From assembly GCA_900542835.1 (NCBI GenBank), contig UQPB01000015.1, positions 5,903-69,902 on the forward strand: a DNA stretch of 64,000 bases. The letters run 5' to 3'. The notes below the pieces were generated by a model that worked only from the letters and a program-made list of their open reading frames with translations, was not told where the DNA came from and made no database searches. Positions 49,050 through 58,242 of this stretch are shown in pieces; the first letter of the stretch is position 1; each line of letters starts with the position of its first letter. The position numbers and the translations under genes are program-made. Source of the DNA: an uncultured Pelosinus sp. (GTDB lineage: Bacteria; Bacillota; Negativicutes; Sporomusales; Acetonemataceae).

Positions 49050-50465
49050 CTAGTCTTCCTCGCAGGCAGGATCATAGAAGTCGCCGAACAGCTCCGCATC
49101 CGGCGGCCGGTCTTCCGGAATCGGCCTGGCAACCCAGGTAGTGTTCAAATAATGCTTCAGGGTAATATTTTCGGAGGTGATGTTGCCGCCCCAGGTGCCG
49201 CAGCCCATGCTGGAGGTCATCGGCATACCATTGGTAAACGTGCCGGAATTGGATTTGGACTGCGGCTGACGTACCATAATCCGGCTGACCGGCGCAGCCA
49301 GGGCCAAACAATGAATATGCGTGTCGTCAAAAGAAAAGATACCTACAGAGTGCCCCCTGCCGGAACCCCAGTAGATCGTATGCATCATTTCAATCGCGTT
49401 TTGAAACTCGCCCTGGTATTGATGAACCGTCAGCAAGGTTGTCAGCTTTTCGTAAGAAAAGGGATATCCCTTGCCGACCCCGTCGGACAGAACGAAGATA
49501 AACCGGCGGTCAGCGGGAATGCTGAAGCCTGCCGCCTCCGCCAGCTTCTGCGGCGCTATCGCCACTGTGTCAGACAGTCTGTGCAGCTCGTCATCCCACA
49601 TCACTTTGCGCAGCTGCTCCCGCTCCTCACTGCTGGCCAGATAGCCGCCGGCTTTCTGCAATTCTGCAATCGCTTTATCCCATATACTGGAATGAACAAT
49701 GACATTGCCGTCAGCCGAGCAGCCGGAGCCAAAATCGGAGGTTTTACTGATCATGGTGTTCATCGCCGCTTGCGCCACATCGGCCGTTTCATCCCAAATC
49801 ATTGTGGCGTTGCCGGCGCCGACGCCATAGGCAGGGGTGCCTGAGCTGTAGGCCGCCTTAACCATTGCCGGACCGCCTGTAGCCAATACCATATCGGCCC
49901 TGGCCATCAACGCCTTGGACATCGGAATATTGACCTGGGTTAAGCATTGGAGGATGTCAGCCGGCGCCCCCTCCTGCTCCAGTGCCTCCCGCATTAAACG
50001 TACGGTTTCAAAGGTGGTTTTCTTTGAACGGGGATGCGGTGAGAAGATGACGACATCGCGGGCCTTGACAGCCATAACCGCCGTGCCGGCCGGCGTCAGA
50101 TCCGGGTTGGTGGTGGGAACGATCGAAGCAATGATGCCCACAGGCTTGCCATATTTCACAAGCCCTTTTTCCGGATTTTCCTCAATAATGCCAACACTCT
50201 TTTGGCGCAGCGCATCCCGCAGCACACCGCGGATTTTAAACCGCTTCTGCTGCCGGGTCACCGGGTCGCCCAGGCCGCTTTCCGCAATACTCATATCCAC
50301 AAGCCGCAAAAAGGTTTTCTTATTGGCCACAGACCAGGCGACCGCCTGACACAGCCGGTCCACCCGCTCCTGATCATAGGTTTCAATAATTGCCAGTGCC
50401 CTTCTGGCTTTTTCGAAGCATGCATCCAGTTCAGCCTGTTGTTCGTTAGTCAAGTCCTCCGCCAT
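49050..50465 (-). CDS. CoA-acylating aldehyde dehydrogenase (EutE/SauS-like)
   Basis: 471 residues. It belongs to the acylating aldehyde dehydrogenases, which convert an aldehyde, CoA and NAD(P)+ to acyl-CoA. Seen: PVGIIASIVPTTNP, cofactor-site ATGGPAMVKAAYSSGTPAYG, GVGAGNATMIWDETAD and the catalytic Cys249 in FGSGCSADGN. The sequence resembles sulfoacetaldehyde dehydrogenases (SauS) and AdhE N-domains; the true substrate is unknown. The usual tip before the Cys (SFDNG) is replaced by DFGSG. AGGAGG precedes the ATG. As last gene of the operon it would act on the aldehyde made by the ThDP enzyme. Confidence 0.9.
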   Translation of the reverse strand: MAEDLTNEQQAELDACFEKARRALAIIETYDQERVDRLCQAVAWSVANKKTFLRLVDMSIAESGLGDPVTRQQKRFKIRGVLRDALRQKSVGIIEENPEKGLVKYGKPVGIIASIVPTTNPDLTPAGTAVMAVKARDVVIFSPHPRSKKTTFETVRLMREALEQEGAPADILQCLTQVNIPMSKALMARADMVLATGGPAMVKAAYSSGTPAYGVGAGNATMIWDETADVAQAAMNTMISKTSDFGSGCSADGNVIVHSSIWDKAIAELQKAGGYLASSEEREQLRKVMWDDELHRLSDTVAIAPQKLAEAAGFSIPADRRFIFVLSDGVGKGYPFSYEKLTTLLTVHQYQGEFQNAIEMMHTIYWGSGRGHSVGIFSFDDTHIHCLALAAPVSRIMVRQPQSKSNSGTFTNGMPMTSSMGCGTWGGNITSENITLKHYLNTTWVARPIPEDRPPDAELFGDFYDPACEED

Positions 50466-50492
50466 AGTATCGACCTCCTGCTGTCCGTTTTT

Positions 50493-51314
50493 TTACCCAT
50501 TACGGGGATGTTCATTCAGATACCGCTTGGCCCATTCAATGCAGCGGTACGCATGCTCGGCCCGCCCAAGCTGCTGCATCCGGGCCAGATGCGGCAGCTC
50601 GATCGAGTAGGGAACCGGCGGGATGCGGTTGATGACTCCGGCCACATCAATCCCGCCCTCGCCTACATAAAGACGGGCTTCCCTGAGGATGCGGGTCATC
50701 TCGGCCGCATCCGAGGGAATCGCCGGCGGCGCGTCGCACAAGTGGACAAACCGAAACCACTGCCGCGGCACCGCATCCAGCGCCTCCGGCTTGTCACCGG
50801 CGCGGTGAAAATGATGGATATCAATCATCAGCCCGGCATTATCCTGCTTAGCCGCCTGTAACAGCTCCAGCGCCCCTGCCAGATCATGAACGCTGGCAAT
50901 CGGCACATATTCCAACTCTACTGTCAAATTAAACTGACGGGCCAGGTTGCAGACTTCGGCAAATTTCTCGATATAAAAATCACGTTCCGGCGTCCAGATG
51001 CTGCTGAGAACATGCCGCCCTCCCAGCTCTGCCGCGATTTCCATTGCCGGCAGGTAGCGCCGCGGATCAACGCCGTCATAAATCCGCGCCAGCTCAATAT
51101 CCAGCAGCTTGACGCCAGTATCCGCCAGTGCCTGCCGCGTTTGCCGCAGCAGCTCCTTATTGCCGGCCAGGGAAAAATCCGGCTCGCCCGGCAATCCCAT
51201 ATAAATGGGCCGCAAGCTGACAAATTCATAGCCGGCCCTGGCGGCTATGTAGATTTGCTCCGGCGGCGGGCAGCCCGGAACCGTCAAATAGGCCAGGGAA
51301 AAGGCAGGCTTCAT
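50493..51314 (-). CDS. Xylose-isomerase-like TIM-barrel protein
   Basis: 273 residues of the AP-endonuclease-2/sugar-isomerase superfamily. Probable metal ligands come in the expected order: Glu in TVELEYVP (~130), Asp and His in MIDIHHFHRAG (~163-168), HLCDAP (~190) and the late Glu in YSIELPH. Family members include sugar epimerases, hydroxypyruvate isomerases, 3-dehydroshikimate dehydratases and oxo-isoapionate decarboxylases, so the reaction cannot be fixed. It lies between the ThDP enzyme and aldehyde dehydrogenase genes (gaps of 12 and 27 bases), so it probably rearranges an oxo acid or aldehyde of the same pathway. Confidence 0.85.
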   Translation of the reverse strand: MKPAFSLAYLTVPGCPPPEQIYIAARAGYEFVSLRPIYMGLPGEPDFSLAGNKELLRQTRQALADTGVKLLDIELARIYDGVDPRRYLPAMEIAAELGGRHVLSSIWTPERDFYIEKFAEVCNLARQFNLTVELEYVPIASVHDLAGALELLQAAKQDNAGLMIDIHHFHRAGDKPEALDAVPRQWFRFVHLCDAPPAIPSDAAEMTRILREARLYVGEGGIDVAGVINRIPPVPYSIELPHLARMQQLGRAEHAYRCIEWAKRYLNEHPRNG

Positions 51315-51326
51315 GCTTTCACCGCC

Positions 51327-53090
51327 TTAATTCGTGCTGACATGGTGTACGTTCTTACCAGGCGAGTAAATGTCCATGATGTTCCAATGCCCGGCTGTCG
51401 GTACCGGATTATTGATCATCGACACATCCAATACGTACGGCTTACGGGCTTTAATCGCCGCCTCCAGCGCCGGCCTGAACTCGGCCGCGGAGCGTATTGC
51501 TACCCCCTCCACACCATAGGCCTTGGCAATAGCCGCATAATCGGGCGAGTAAGGCTTGCCGTCTTTTTCGAACAAGGTGCCAAAGGTGGTATCGTAATGC
51601 GCCTTTTCCAGTCCGGCGATTGTCCCGAAAGCCCGGTTGTTCATGATGAGGAAAATCGCCGGGATATTTTCAATGGCGGCGGTGGCAAGTACGGCGGGAT
51701 TCTGGCCGAAGCCGCCGTCGCCAACCAGTGACACCACCACCCGGTCCGGCGCCGCCAGCTTAGCGCCTAAAGCCGCCGGCGGGCCAAAGCCCATCGTGGC
51801 ATAGCCGCCGGGAGTAAGGATTGACCCCGGCTGATAAATAGGAAATTGCTGCCCGACGCCATTTTTGTTCCAGCCCACATCAGTAGTAATAATGGCATCG
51901 CGGGGCAGAACGGCGCGGACGTCGGCGAGAATCCGTTCCGGCATCATCGGAAATGCATCGCTTGCCTGCAGCTTCGCGTTTGCGGCCTGAAACGCCGCCC
52001 GCTGCGCGGCAATAGCCTGTTTCATCGCTATGTTTTCCCGCGGCTGCGGGTATAAGGCTTTCGCTACTCTTACCAGAACTGTCAGCGCCTGCTTCAGGTC
52101 AGCGACCGCACCGATCTCGACAGGATAATTTCTGCCGATTTCGCAGGGATCAATATCGATCTGCAACAGCTTTGCCGGTGGAAAGCTGAACGTATATTCG
52201 GGATACCAGGAGCTGCAGTCCGCTTCCTTAAAGCTGGTGCCCAGCCCCAGCACATAATCGGCGTTTCTGCAGGTATCATTGATAAACTTCGTGCCCCAGA
52301 AGCCGGTCATGCCAAGGGTAAGCGGATGATCATCCGGCAAAGCGCCTTTGCCCATCAGGGAGTGCGAAACCGGAATCGCCAGCTGGTCAACCAAGGCCCG
52401 CAGCTCCTCCGCCGCATCCGCCAGCAGGATGCCGCCGCCGACGTGAATAAGCGGTGCTTTAGCCGCCGCCAGACGCCGGATCATTTCAGCAGCAGCCGCT
52501 TCCTCCAGAGACGGCCGGTGTAAGCAGCGGCTATTCAGACCGAGCCGTTCAAATAAAGCAGCATCCACCTGCTTGGAGAAGATATCCATAGGAACGTCAA
52601 CGAGAACAGGGCCGGGGCGGCCGGATTCGGCCAACGCAAACGCTTTCTCCAGGATCTCGGGAAAAAGCTCCGGACGCTCCACCCGCCAGGCCCGTTTCAC
52701 AAACGGACGGTAAATCTCCCACTGACTGGCATCGGCATGCAGATTGACCTCCTGGTGAGGATGCCTGCCGTAATAGTGAGTAGGGACATCGCCGGCAATA
52801 ACGACCATCGGAATGGAATCAAGAGCGGCGTTAGCGACACCGGTAGCCGCGTTCGTCAGTCCCGGTCCCAAATGACTAAGGACCACCGCAGCCTTGCCGG
52901 TCACCCGGGCATAGCCGTCGGCTGCATGAGCGGCAATCTGCTCATGGCGGGTATTGATAAAGCGGATTTTTTCGCTTTTGGATAAAGCGGCCAAAACCGC
53001 GATGTTAGTGTGACCGCAGAGGCCAAACAGGTGCGTAACACCGCGTTTCTCCAAATACCGGACCAGTTGATTGGCGACTGAATCGTTCAT
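51327..53090 (-). CDS. Thiamine-diphosphate-dependent enzyme, acetolactate-synthase superfamily
   Basis: 587 residues. Three-domain ThDP fold: PYR domain with Glu50 in NTRHEQIAAHAADGYARVTG, a central domain, and the PP domain with the metal motif GDGGFGQN…MNNRAFG. HPHQEVNLHADASQWEIYRP marks the catabolic, non-FAD-like branch rather than the biosynthetic IlvB; no IlvN-type small subunit is adjacent. Possible reactions are decarboxylation of a 2-oxo acid to an aldehyde or carboligation. The ATG at 53090 has GGAGAGGAG upstream and overlaps the preceding lyase gene (ATGA). With the acylating dehydrogenase two genes on, decarboxylation to an aldehyde fits best (inference). Confidence 0.9.
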   Translation of the reverse strand: MNDSVANQLVRYLEKRGVTHLFGLCGHTNIAVLAALSKSEKIRFINTRHEQIAAHAADGYARVTGKAAVVLSHLGPGLTNAATGVANAALDSIPMVVIAGDVPTHYYGRHPHQEVNLHADASQWEIYRPFVKRAWRVERPELFPEILEKAFALAESGRPGPVLVDVPMDIFSKQVDAALFERLGLNSRCLHRPSLEEAAAAEMIRRLAAAKAPLIHVGGGILLADAAEELRALVDQLAIPVSHSLMGKGALPDDHPLTLGMTGFWGTKFINDTCRNADYVLGLGTSFKEADCSSWYPEYTFSFPPAKLLQIDIDPCEIGRNYPVEIGAVADLKQALTVLVRVAKALYPQPRENIAMKQAIAAQRAAFQAANAKLQASDAFPMMPERILADVRAVLPRDAIITTDVGWNKNGVGQQFPIYQPGSILTPGGYATMGFGPPAALGAKLAAPDRVVVSLVGDGGFGQNPAVLATAAIENIPAIFLIMNNRAFGTIAGLEKAHYDTTFGTLFEKDGKPYSPDYAAIAKAYGVEGVAIRSAAEFRPALEAAIKARKPYVLDVSMINNPVPTAGHWNIMDIYSPGKNVHHVSTN

Positions 53091-54052
53091 GGCGATCTCC
53101 TCTCCGTCTGCTTGCATTGCACTAAATCGCTGTTTTTTCCGGCCTTTAATATAAAGCTGGCTGTTTCGTGGCCGACCATTGTCCGGGCAGCACGGGCCAC
53201 CGCCAGCATTTTATCCAGATCGAAGCCTGTCTCAATCCCCATTTCCTGCAGCATATGCAGCAAATCCTCAGTCGCAATATTGCCGGTTGCGTCTGGCACG
53301 AACGGACATCCTCCCAAACCGGCGAAGGAGGCGTCATAGCGCTCAATCCCCGCCAGCAGGCCGGCAGTCACATTGGCCAGACCCATGCCACGGGTATTAT
53401 GGAAGTGCAGGACCCAGTCCACATCGGGGTACATGGCCTTGACTTTACGGCTGTATTCCAGTACCTGACACGGATTGGCCATACCGGTGGTATCCGACAG
53501 CGATAATTCGCGGACACCGATTTCATAAAAACAGTCCACCACCGAAAGCACCTGCGTCAACGGTACCCGTCCCTCAAAGGAGCAGCCAAAGGCGGTTGGA
53601 ATCGCGCCGGAAAGAGCCATGCCATGTTTAGCCGCATAGTCGGCGCAGGCGCTAAAGCTTCTCACCACTTCCTCCGGCGTCTTATTGGCGTTAGCCAGCG
53701 AATGCGTCCGGCTGGCGGAAGCTGTCAGCTTCACCTTTTTTAAACCGGCGGCCTCGGCCCGCTCCATCCCGCGCAGGTTGAGCACCAGCGCCCGGTATTC
53801 CACCCCATCGACCGCTTTCAGCCGTTTAGCCACCGCTTCCGTGTCGGCCATAGCAGGCACAGCCTGCGGATGGACAAACGAACCAATCTCGACAACTTTT
53901 GCTCCGGCCTCAACCGAACGCTCAATGAGTTCCACTTTTTGCTCCAGCGATAGAAGCGTTTTTTCATTTTGGAGACCGTCGCGGGGCCCCACTTCGCAAA
54001 CAAGCACCCGCTCCGGCCAAATGGCATCTGCTGTTGCCTCCAGCATATGCAA
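53087..54052 (-). CDS. Hydroxymethylglutaryl-CoA lyase family protein
   Basis: 321 residues. DRE-TIM metallolyase: VGPRDGLQNE (Arg24, Asp25), HFHNTRGMG (His216, His218) and the HMG-CoA-lyase loop GLGGCPFVPDATGNIATEDL with Cys249. These enzymes cleave a 3-hydroxyacyl-CoA to acetyl-CoA and a carbonyl compound. No leucine-degradation partners are nearby, so the substrate is more likely the acyl-CoA made by this operon than HMG-CoA itself. GAGGTGA lies before the ATG at 54052; an ATG six bases later is possible. It couples to the ThDP gene by a four-base overlap. Confidence 0.92.
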   Translation of the reverse strand: MHMLEATADAIWPERVLVCEVGPRDGLQNEKTLLSLEQKVELIERSVEAGAKVVEIGSFVHPQAVPAMADTEAVAKRLKAVDGVEYRALVLNLRGMERAEAAGLKKVKLTASASRTHSLANANKTPEEVVRSFSACADYAAKHGMALSGAIPTAFGCSFEGRVPLTQVLSVVDCFYEIGVRELSLSDTTGMANPCQVLEYSRKVKAMYPDVDWVLHFHNTRGMGLANVTAGLLAGIERYDASFAGLGGCPFVPDATGNIATEDLLHMLQEMGIETGFDLDKMLAVARAARTMVGHETASFILKAGKNSDLVQCKQTERRSP

Positions 54053-54124
54053 TCACCTCAATCTTTTAATCCGTGGCTCATGCCCTAAGCCCCGGCTCTA
54101 TTGTCCTGAAAACCGGTTTAACCG

Positions 54125-55405
54125 TCAGCCGGCCAGCCAGCGATAAGGAACCAGCACCAGTTCGGGAAACAGGATCAACAAGATCAGTACTAAAACTTCC
54201 ACAATCAGGAAGGGCATAATATCTTTCATTAAATCATCCATGAGAACCTTGCCCGCACCGCAGGCCGCGTTGAGGACAGTGCCCACAGGCGGTGTCAGCA
54301 GGCCAATCGCATTGTTCAGGATGAAAATAACGCCGAAATAAACCGGATCAATACCGGCCTTGACAATCAGCGGCATCAGCACCGGCGTCAAAATCAGCAC
54401 GGTAGGCGTCAGATCCATAGCGGTTCCCACCACAAAAACCAGGATATTGATCATGACCATCAACATAAAGTGATTGTCCAGATACGGCTGCAGCCAGGCT
54501 GTTATCATGCCGGGAATATTGGCGATGGCAATCAGCCAGGATGAGACCATGGCCGCGGCAATCAGGAACATAATGACACTGGTCGTTTTTGAAGCCGCTA
54601 CCAGTACCCGCGTCAACTCGCTGAACGGGAGGCTGCGATAGACGACAAAGCAAAGGAACAGGGTATAGAACACCGCACCTACGGCCGCTTCGGTCGGTGT
54701 GACAATGCCGCCTTTGATGCTGACCATAATCAGAATCGGCAAAGCCAGCGCCCAGCCGGCATCTTTGGTTGCCCCCCAGATTTCCCGGGCCGACTTCTTG
54801 GGAAAAACCTGTACATTTTCCCTGCCCGCCATGTACCACCAGATGGCCGCCAGACTCAGCGCAATCATCGCCCCGGGAAAGATGCCGGCCATAAACAGCT
54901 TCATGACCGATACGCCGCTAATCGAGCCAAAAACGATAAACGGAATGCTGGGCGGCAGAACCGGCGCCACAATGGAGCCCGCGCCGATCAAAGCGGCGGA
55001 ACGGCTTTTCTTGTAGCCGGCCTCAGCCATCATTGGCACCATAATTGCCGCCAGTGCTGCCGTATCAGCCACGGCGGAGCCGGACAAGGCGGCAAAAATG
55101 AACGCGGTAATGATGGCGACATAGCCAAGTCCGCCCCGGATATGGCCGACCAAGGCCAGCCCGAAACGGATAATGCGATGCGAGATGCCGCCGGCGTTCA
55201 TCAGTTCGCCCACCAGGATAAAAAACGGGATCGCCATCAGTGCAAAATTATCCGCGCCAATAATCAGATTTTGCGCCAGGATGCGGGTATCAAACAGCCC
55301 CAGCTGCAGCATCAGCGCAATGCCGCAGACCAGCAGGGCAAATGCAATCGGCATGCCCAGCGCCATCGCTCCGCACAGCGACGCGAGAAAAACGGCTACA
55401 ATCAT
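54125..55405 (-). CDS. TRAP transporter large permease (DctM type)
   Basis: 426 residues with about twelve membrane segments. Typical signatures: FFILVGELMNAGGIS, SGSAVADTAALAAIMVPMM, PPSIPFIVFGSISGVSV and FGVIFILNNAIGLLTPPVGTVLN. It is the transport channel of a sodium-driven TRAP system for an organic acid. It overlaps the small permease gene by four bases (ATGA). It is full length. Confidence 0.96.
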   Translation of the reverse strand: MIVAVFLASLCGAMALGMPIAFALLVCGIALMLQLGLFDTRILAQNLIIGADNFALMAIPFFILVGELMNAGGISHRIIRFGLALVGHIRGGLGYVAIITAFIFAALSGSAVADTAALAAIMVPMMAEAGYKKSRSAALIGAGSIVAPVLPPSIPFIVFGSISGVSVMKLFMAGIFPGAMIALSLAAIWWYMAGRENVQVFPKKSAREIWGATKDAGWALALPILIMVSIKGGIVTPTEAAVGAVFYTLFLCFVVYRSLPFSELTRVLVAASKTTSVIMFLIAAAMVSSWLIAIANIPGMITAWLQPYLDNHFMLMVMINILVFVVGTAMDLTPTVLILTPVLMPLIVKAGIDPVYFGVIFILNNAIGLLTPPVGTVLNAACGAGKVLMDDLMKDIMPFLIVEVLVLILLILFPELVLVPYRWLAG

Positions 55406-55947
55406 GGCTGTACCTCTCTTTCCTCGGACTGCAGGCTGAGCTCTTCTTCCGACTCTTTCAGGACAACCAGGCTGTCGATTGAGCCGCGGATAAAGACTGC
55501 CTTGTAAAGATTAAAGGCAATGATAGCGATCATTCCCAGGCTGGAAATGACGCCGACCCCGTACATATACGCCAGCGGTACGCCCATGCTGGGTGAAAGC
55601 GTCCTGGTCGTCATGTTCGTCATTGCCCAGCTGCCTTGCAGCAGTGACCAAAGACACCAAAGCACCAGCGCATTGCTGACAATAAAACAGCCTGTTTTCA
55701 GCTTTCCCGGCAGACGCTGCACCAGGGAAGTAAAGCCCAGATGATTATTATCCTTCAGCGCGCCGATAGCGCCCAGAAAAACCAGCCAGACAAAGAAAAA
55801 CCGGGACAATTCCTCAGCCCAGACCAGGCCGGAATTGAAAAAATAGCGCAGACAGACATTGGTGAAGACTAGAATGCCCATCAGAGCCAGCAAAATAGCC
55901 ATTCCTCCGCTCAGCAAACGCTCAAGGCCAGAGATTTTTTTCATCAT
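55402..55947 (-). CDS. TRAP transporter small permease (DctQ type)
   Basis: 181 residues from the ATG at 55947 (GGAGGAATGCGAG upstream; ATGATG). Four membrane helices with the family's WAEELSRFFFVWLVFLGAIGALKDNNHLG and SPSMGVPLAYMYGVG. The last ~25 residues are acidic and cytoplasmic. It pairs with DctM. A strong stem-loop lies between it and dctP. Confidence 0.95.
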   Translation of the reverse strand: MMKKISGLERLLSGGMAILLALMGILVFTNVCLRYFFNSGLVWAEELSRFFFVWLVFLGAIGALKDNNHLGFTSLVQRLPGKLKTGCFIVSNALVLWCLWSLLQGSWAMTNMTTRTLSPSMGVPLAYMYGVGVISSLGMIAIIAFNLYKAVFIRGSIDSLVVLKESEEELSLQSEEREVQP

Positions 55948-55987
55948 CTCGCATTCCTCCGTAGAACTGTATAGCGCTCGAAGCATT

Positions 55988-56014
55988 TCCGGGGAAAGCC
56001 AGGCTCTCCCCGGA
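55988..56014 (-). other. Stem-loop between dctP and dctQ
   Basis: Perfect 8-bp GC-rich arms TCCGGGGA/TCCCCGGA (55988-55995 and 56007-56014), with further pairing in the loop and no U-run. Such hairpins after a binding-protein gene can stabilise its mRNA and lower downstream expression, giving excess binding protein. Confidence 0.6.
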
Positions 56015-56068
56015 CAGAGCCACATGCACGCAAGCTGCGGCTATGGAATTGCGCGCAGGCTGGCTGGG

Positions 56069-57097
56069 CTATTTTGCCGCTTGCAAAAGCCGTTCAACCA
56101 GGTCACCGCCGAGAGACGCACTTACCGATTTGTACAGAGGCTGCATCATTTCCACCATTTTCTCGCGTTCCCCCGGATTGAGGTCACTGATTGTCATGCC
56201 CTTGGTTTTCAAATAGGCAACACTGTCCTGGTCCTCTTGCTCGTTCAACTGCCGCTGATATACCTTGGCCTCTTCCGCCGCCTTTTCCACAGCCTGCTTT
56301 TCACTGTCGCTCAGCGTATCCCAGAAAACCTTGCTGACCATAAACACATTGGCATTGTAGACATGAGCCGTGTTGGTCAGGTATTTCTGTACTTCGTAAA
56401 ATTTGCTGGCAACCACATTGCCGTATGGATTCTCCTGCCCGTCGATAACATGCTGCTCCAGACCGCTGTACAATTGCGAGAAGGACATTGGCGTCGGATT
56501 AGCCCCCAGCGTCTTCCAGCCTTCCACATGCACCTTGCTTTCAAGGGTGCGGATTTTCAGTCCCGCAATGTCGGCCGCGGTTTTGACATCCCGCTTATTG
56601 TTCGTCAAATGGCGGAAGCCGTTTTCCCAGTAGGCGAGCCCGACCAGCTTGGCTGCCGGCAAATCCTGCAGGACTTCCTTGCCGATAGGACCGTCAAAGA
56701 CTTTATAGGCGGTCGGCTTATCCTTAAACAGGAACGGCAGGTCAAAGGCGTCAAAGCGGGGCGCAAACGCGGCTACAACCCCGGTCGATACGGCAGTCGC
56801 CTGGACGGTTCCCATTTGCAATGCCTCGATAACCTGCCGGTCTCCCCCCAGCACTCCGTCAGTAAAAACCTCGACCTTAATGCTGCCATTCGTATGCTTT
56901 TCCACTAATTCACCAAACTTAACCGTGCCCTTGCTTAACGAGCGGTCCTTATTGGTTACCATGCCGATCTTCAGCGTTTTAACTGCGGCTTTGCCGTCCT
57001 TGCCCGCAGACTGCTGTTGATCCGAACAGCCGGCAGCCATCAGCAGGCTGACCGCAAGCGCCACCAGACCGATTAGTACGGGAAGCTTTTTTTTCAT
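56069..57097 (-). CDS. TRAP transporter substrate-binding lipoprotein (DctP type)
   Basis: 342 residues from the ATG at 57097 (GGGAGGAGAG upstream). A lipoprotein signal peptide ends LLMAAGCSDQQ, so the protein is anchored by Cys at the membrane. The DctP fold follows: LPFLFKDKPTAYKVFDGPIG, the ligand-binding Arg region NNKRDVKTAADIAGLKIRTLES, and VHVEGWKTLGANPTPMSFSQLYSGLEQHVIDGQENP. The conserved Arg in KIRT usually grips the substrate carboxylate, so the import target is an acid, possibly a hydroxylated or sugar acid. A lipid-anchored DctP is typical for Firmicutes. Confidence 0.95.
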   Translation of the reverse strand: MKKKLPVLIGLVALAVSLLMAAGCSDQQQSAGKDGKAAVKTLKIGMVTNKDRSLSKGTVKFGELVEKHTNGSIKVEVFTDGVLGGDRQVIEALQMGTVQATAVSTGVVAAFAPRFDAFDLPFLFKDKPTAYKVFDGPIGKEVLQDLPAAKLVGLAYWENGFRHLTNNKRDVKTAADIAGLKIRTLESKVHVEGWKTLGANPTPMSFSQLYSGLEQHVIDGQENPYGNVVASKFYEVQKYLTNTAHVYNANVFMVSKVFWDTLSDSEKQAVEKAAEEAKVYQRQLNEQEDQDSVAYLKTKGMTISDLNPGEREKMVEMMQPLYKSVSASLGGDLVERLLQAAK

Positions 57098-57182
57098 TAC
57101 ATGCTCTCCTCCCAAAATATAAAATTTGGATCCCCGCATCGCGTCCTCCTGACAATCCGCCACCGGACAGAAGCTACCCCGC

Positions 57183-58214
57183 TTAATTCCGGAAATCCAA
57201 AATCAGCTTGGCGAAATTTCCGGAAACAGCGTCTGCAAAAGCCTCCTGGCAACTGGTAAAGGGAACAATTTTAGATATAACGGGTTCAATGCGGAAATCG
57301 GAATCGCCCAGATAGGCAATGGCATCGGCAAAATCCTGTTTGGTATAAATAATGGAACCGAGAATGCTGAGCTCACTGCGGACAATATGAATTGGCGATA
57401 CGGCAACCAGGTCGCCGGTTATTCCCAAGGCGATCATGGTCCCGCCCGGTTTGACAAGCTGCAGGGACTGTTCAATCGATGCCTTGACACCGGCCGCCTC
57501 CACAACCACGTCGAAGAGCTGCCCCTGAACCGATTCCGGCGTAAACGTGGTCACCGGGCCGAATTGCCGCGCCAGCTGCAATTTGACCGGATTGATATCC
57601 ACTACGCTGACAGCGGCTCCCAGATGCAGCGCCAGGGAGACGGAAAGCAACCCCTCCGTACCGCAGCCGATGATGCCGATTCTGGAGCCTGGGCGAATGC
57701 AGGCTTTTTTCAACGCATGCACGATAACCGCAAACGGCTCAATCAGAATCGCCCTGCTATCTGGCATATTTTCCGGCACAGCCACGACGTACTTGGCGTC
57801 AACAGCAATCATCTGGGCGAATACACCGTCACAGGAAACCCCCAGCGGCTGTTTGCCGGCACAGATATTCGTATTGCCTTCCAGACAATACTCGCATTCG
57901 CCGCAGTAGGTATTGGGAAAAACAACGGCTCTGGTTCCCGGCTGTAAAGGAACCAGGGAACCGGCCTTCACAATTCTGCCTAGAACCTCATGCCCGGGCC
58001 GCAGCGGATATTTCGCGTAGCTGATCAGCCCGCGATAAACCCGGATATCGGACCCGCAAATCCCTCCGTAGATCACCTGCAGAATAACTTCGTTGGCTTT
58101 AGGCTCCGGGCAGAATGCCGCTTCCCTGATTACCAGCTGCTCGGGCTTTTCTAAATACAATTCCAGCGTTTTGCTCATCTCCACTCTGCATTCAAGCCTC
58201 TTTTCCCGCTGCAA
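57183..58214 (-). CDS. Zinc-dependent medium-chain dehydrogenase
   Basis: About 343 residues from a TTG at 58214, chosen because AGGAGG lies six bases upstream; an ATG at 58178 gives the more usual N-terminus (MSKTLELYL) but has only an overlapping site. Catalytic zinc region GGICGSDIRVYRG and GHEVLGRIV, structural zinc Cys cluster YCGECEYCLEGNTNIC, and Rossmann motif IGIIGCGTEG. The family (threonine, sorbitol and galactitol-phosphate dehydrogenases) oxidises secondary alcohols with NAD+. It is the first gene of the operon behind a LacI-type operator and probably oxidises the imported hydroxy acid or a close intermediate. Confidence 0.9.
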   Translation of the reverse strand: MQREKRLECRVEMSKTLELYLEKPEQLVIREAAFCPEPKANEVILQVIYGGICGSDIRVYRGLISYAKYPLRPGHEVLGRIVKAGSLVPLQPGTRAVVFPNTYCGECEYCLEGNTNICAGKQPLGVSCDGVFAQMIAVDAKYVVAVPENMPDSRAILIEPFAVIVHALKKACIRPGSRIGIIGCGTEGLLSVSLALHLGAAVSVVDINPVKLQLARQFGPVTTFTPESVQGQLFDVVVEAAGVKASIEQSLQLVKPGGTMIALGITGDLVAVSPIHIVRSELSILGSIIYTKQDFADAIAYLGDSDFRIEPVISKIVPFTSCQEAFADAVSGNFAKLILDFRN

Positions 58215-58242
58215 AATCGTCCTCCTTTGCCAAAGTGTTATT

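Noticed and set aside
49050..53090. Naming the operon a sulfonate pathway because the aldehyde dehydrogenase resembles SauS
   Set aside because: No sulfo-lyase, phosphate acetyltransferase or sulfite exporter is present, and the HMG-CoA-lyase-like gene does not fit. Only the broader enzyme class is supported.
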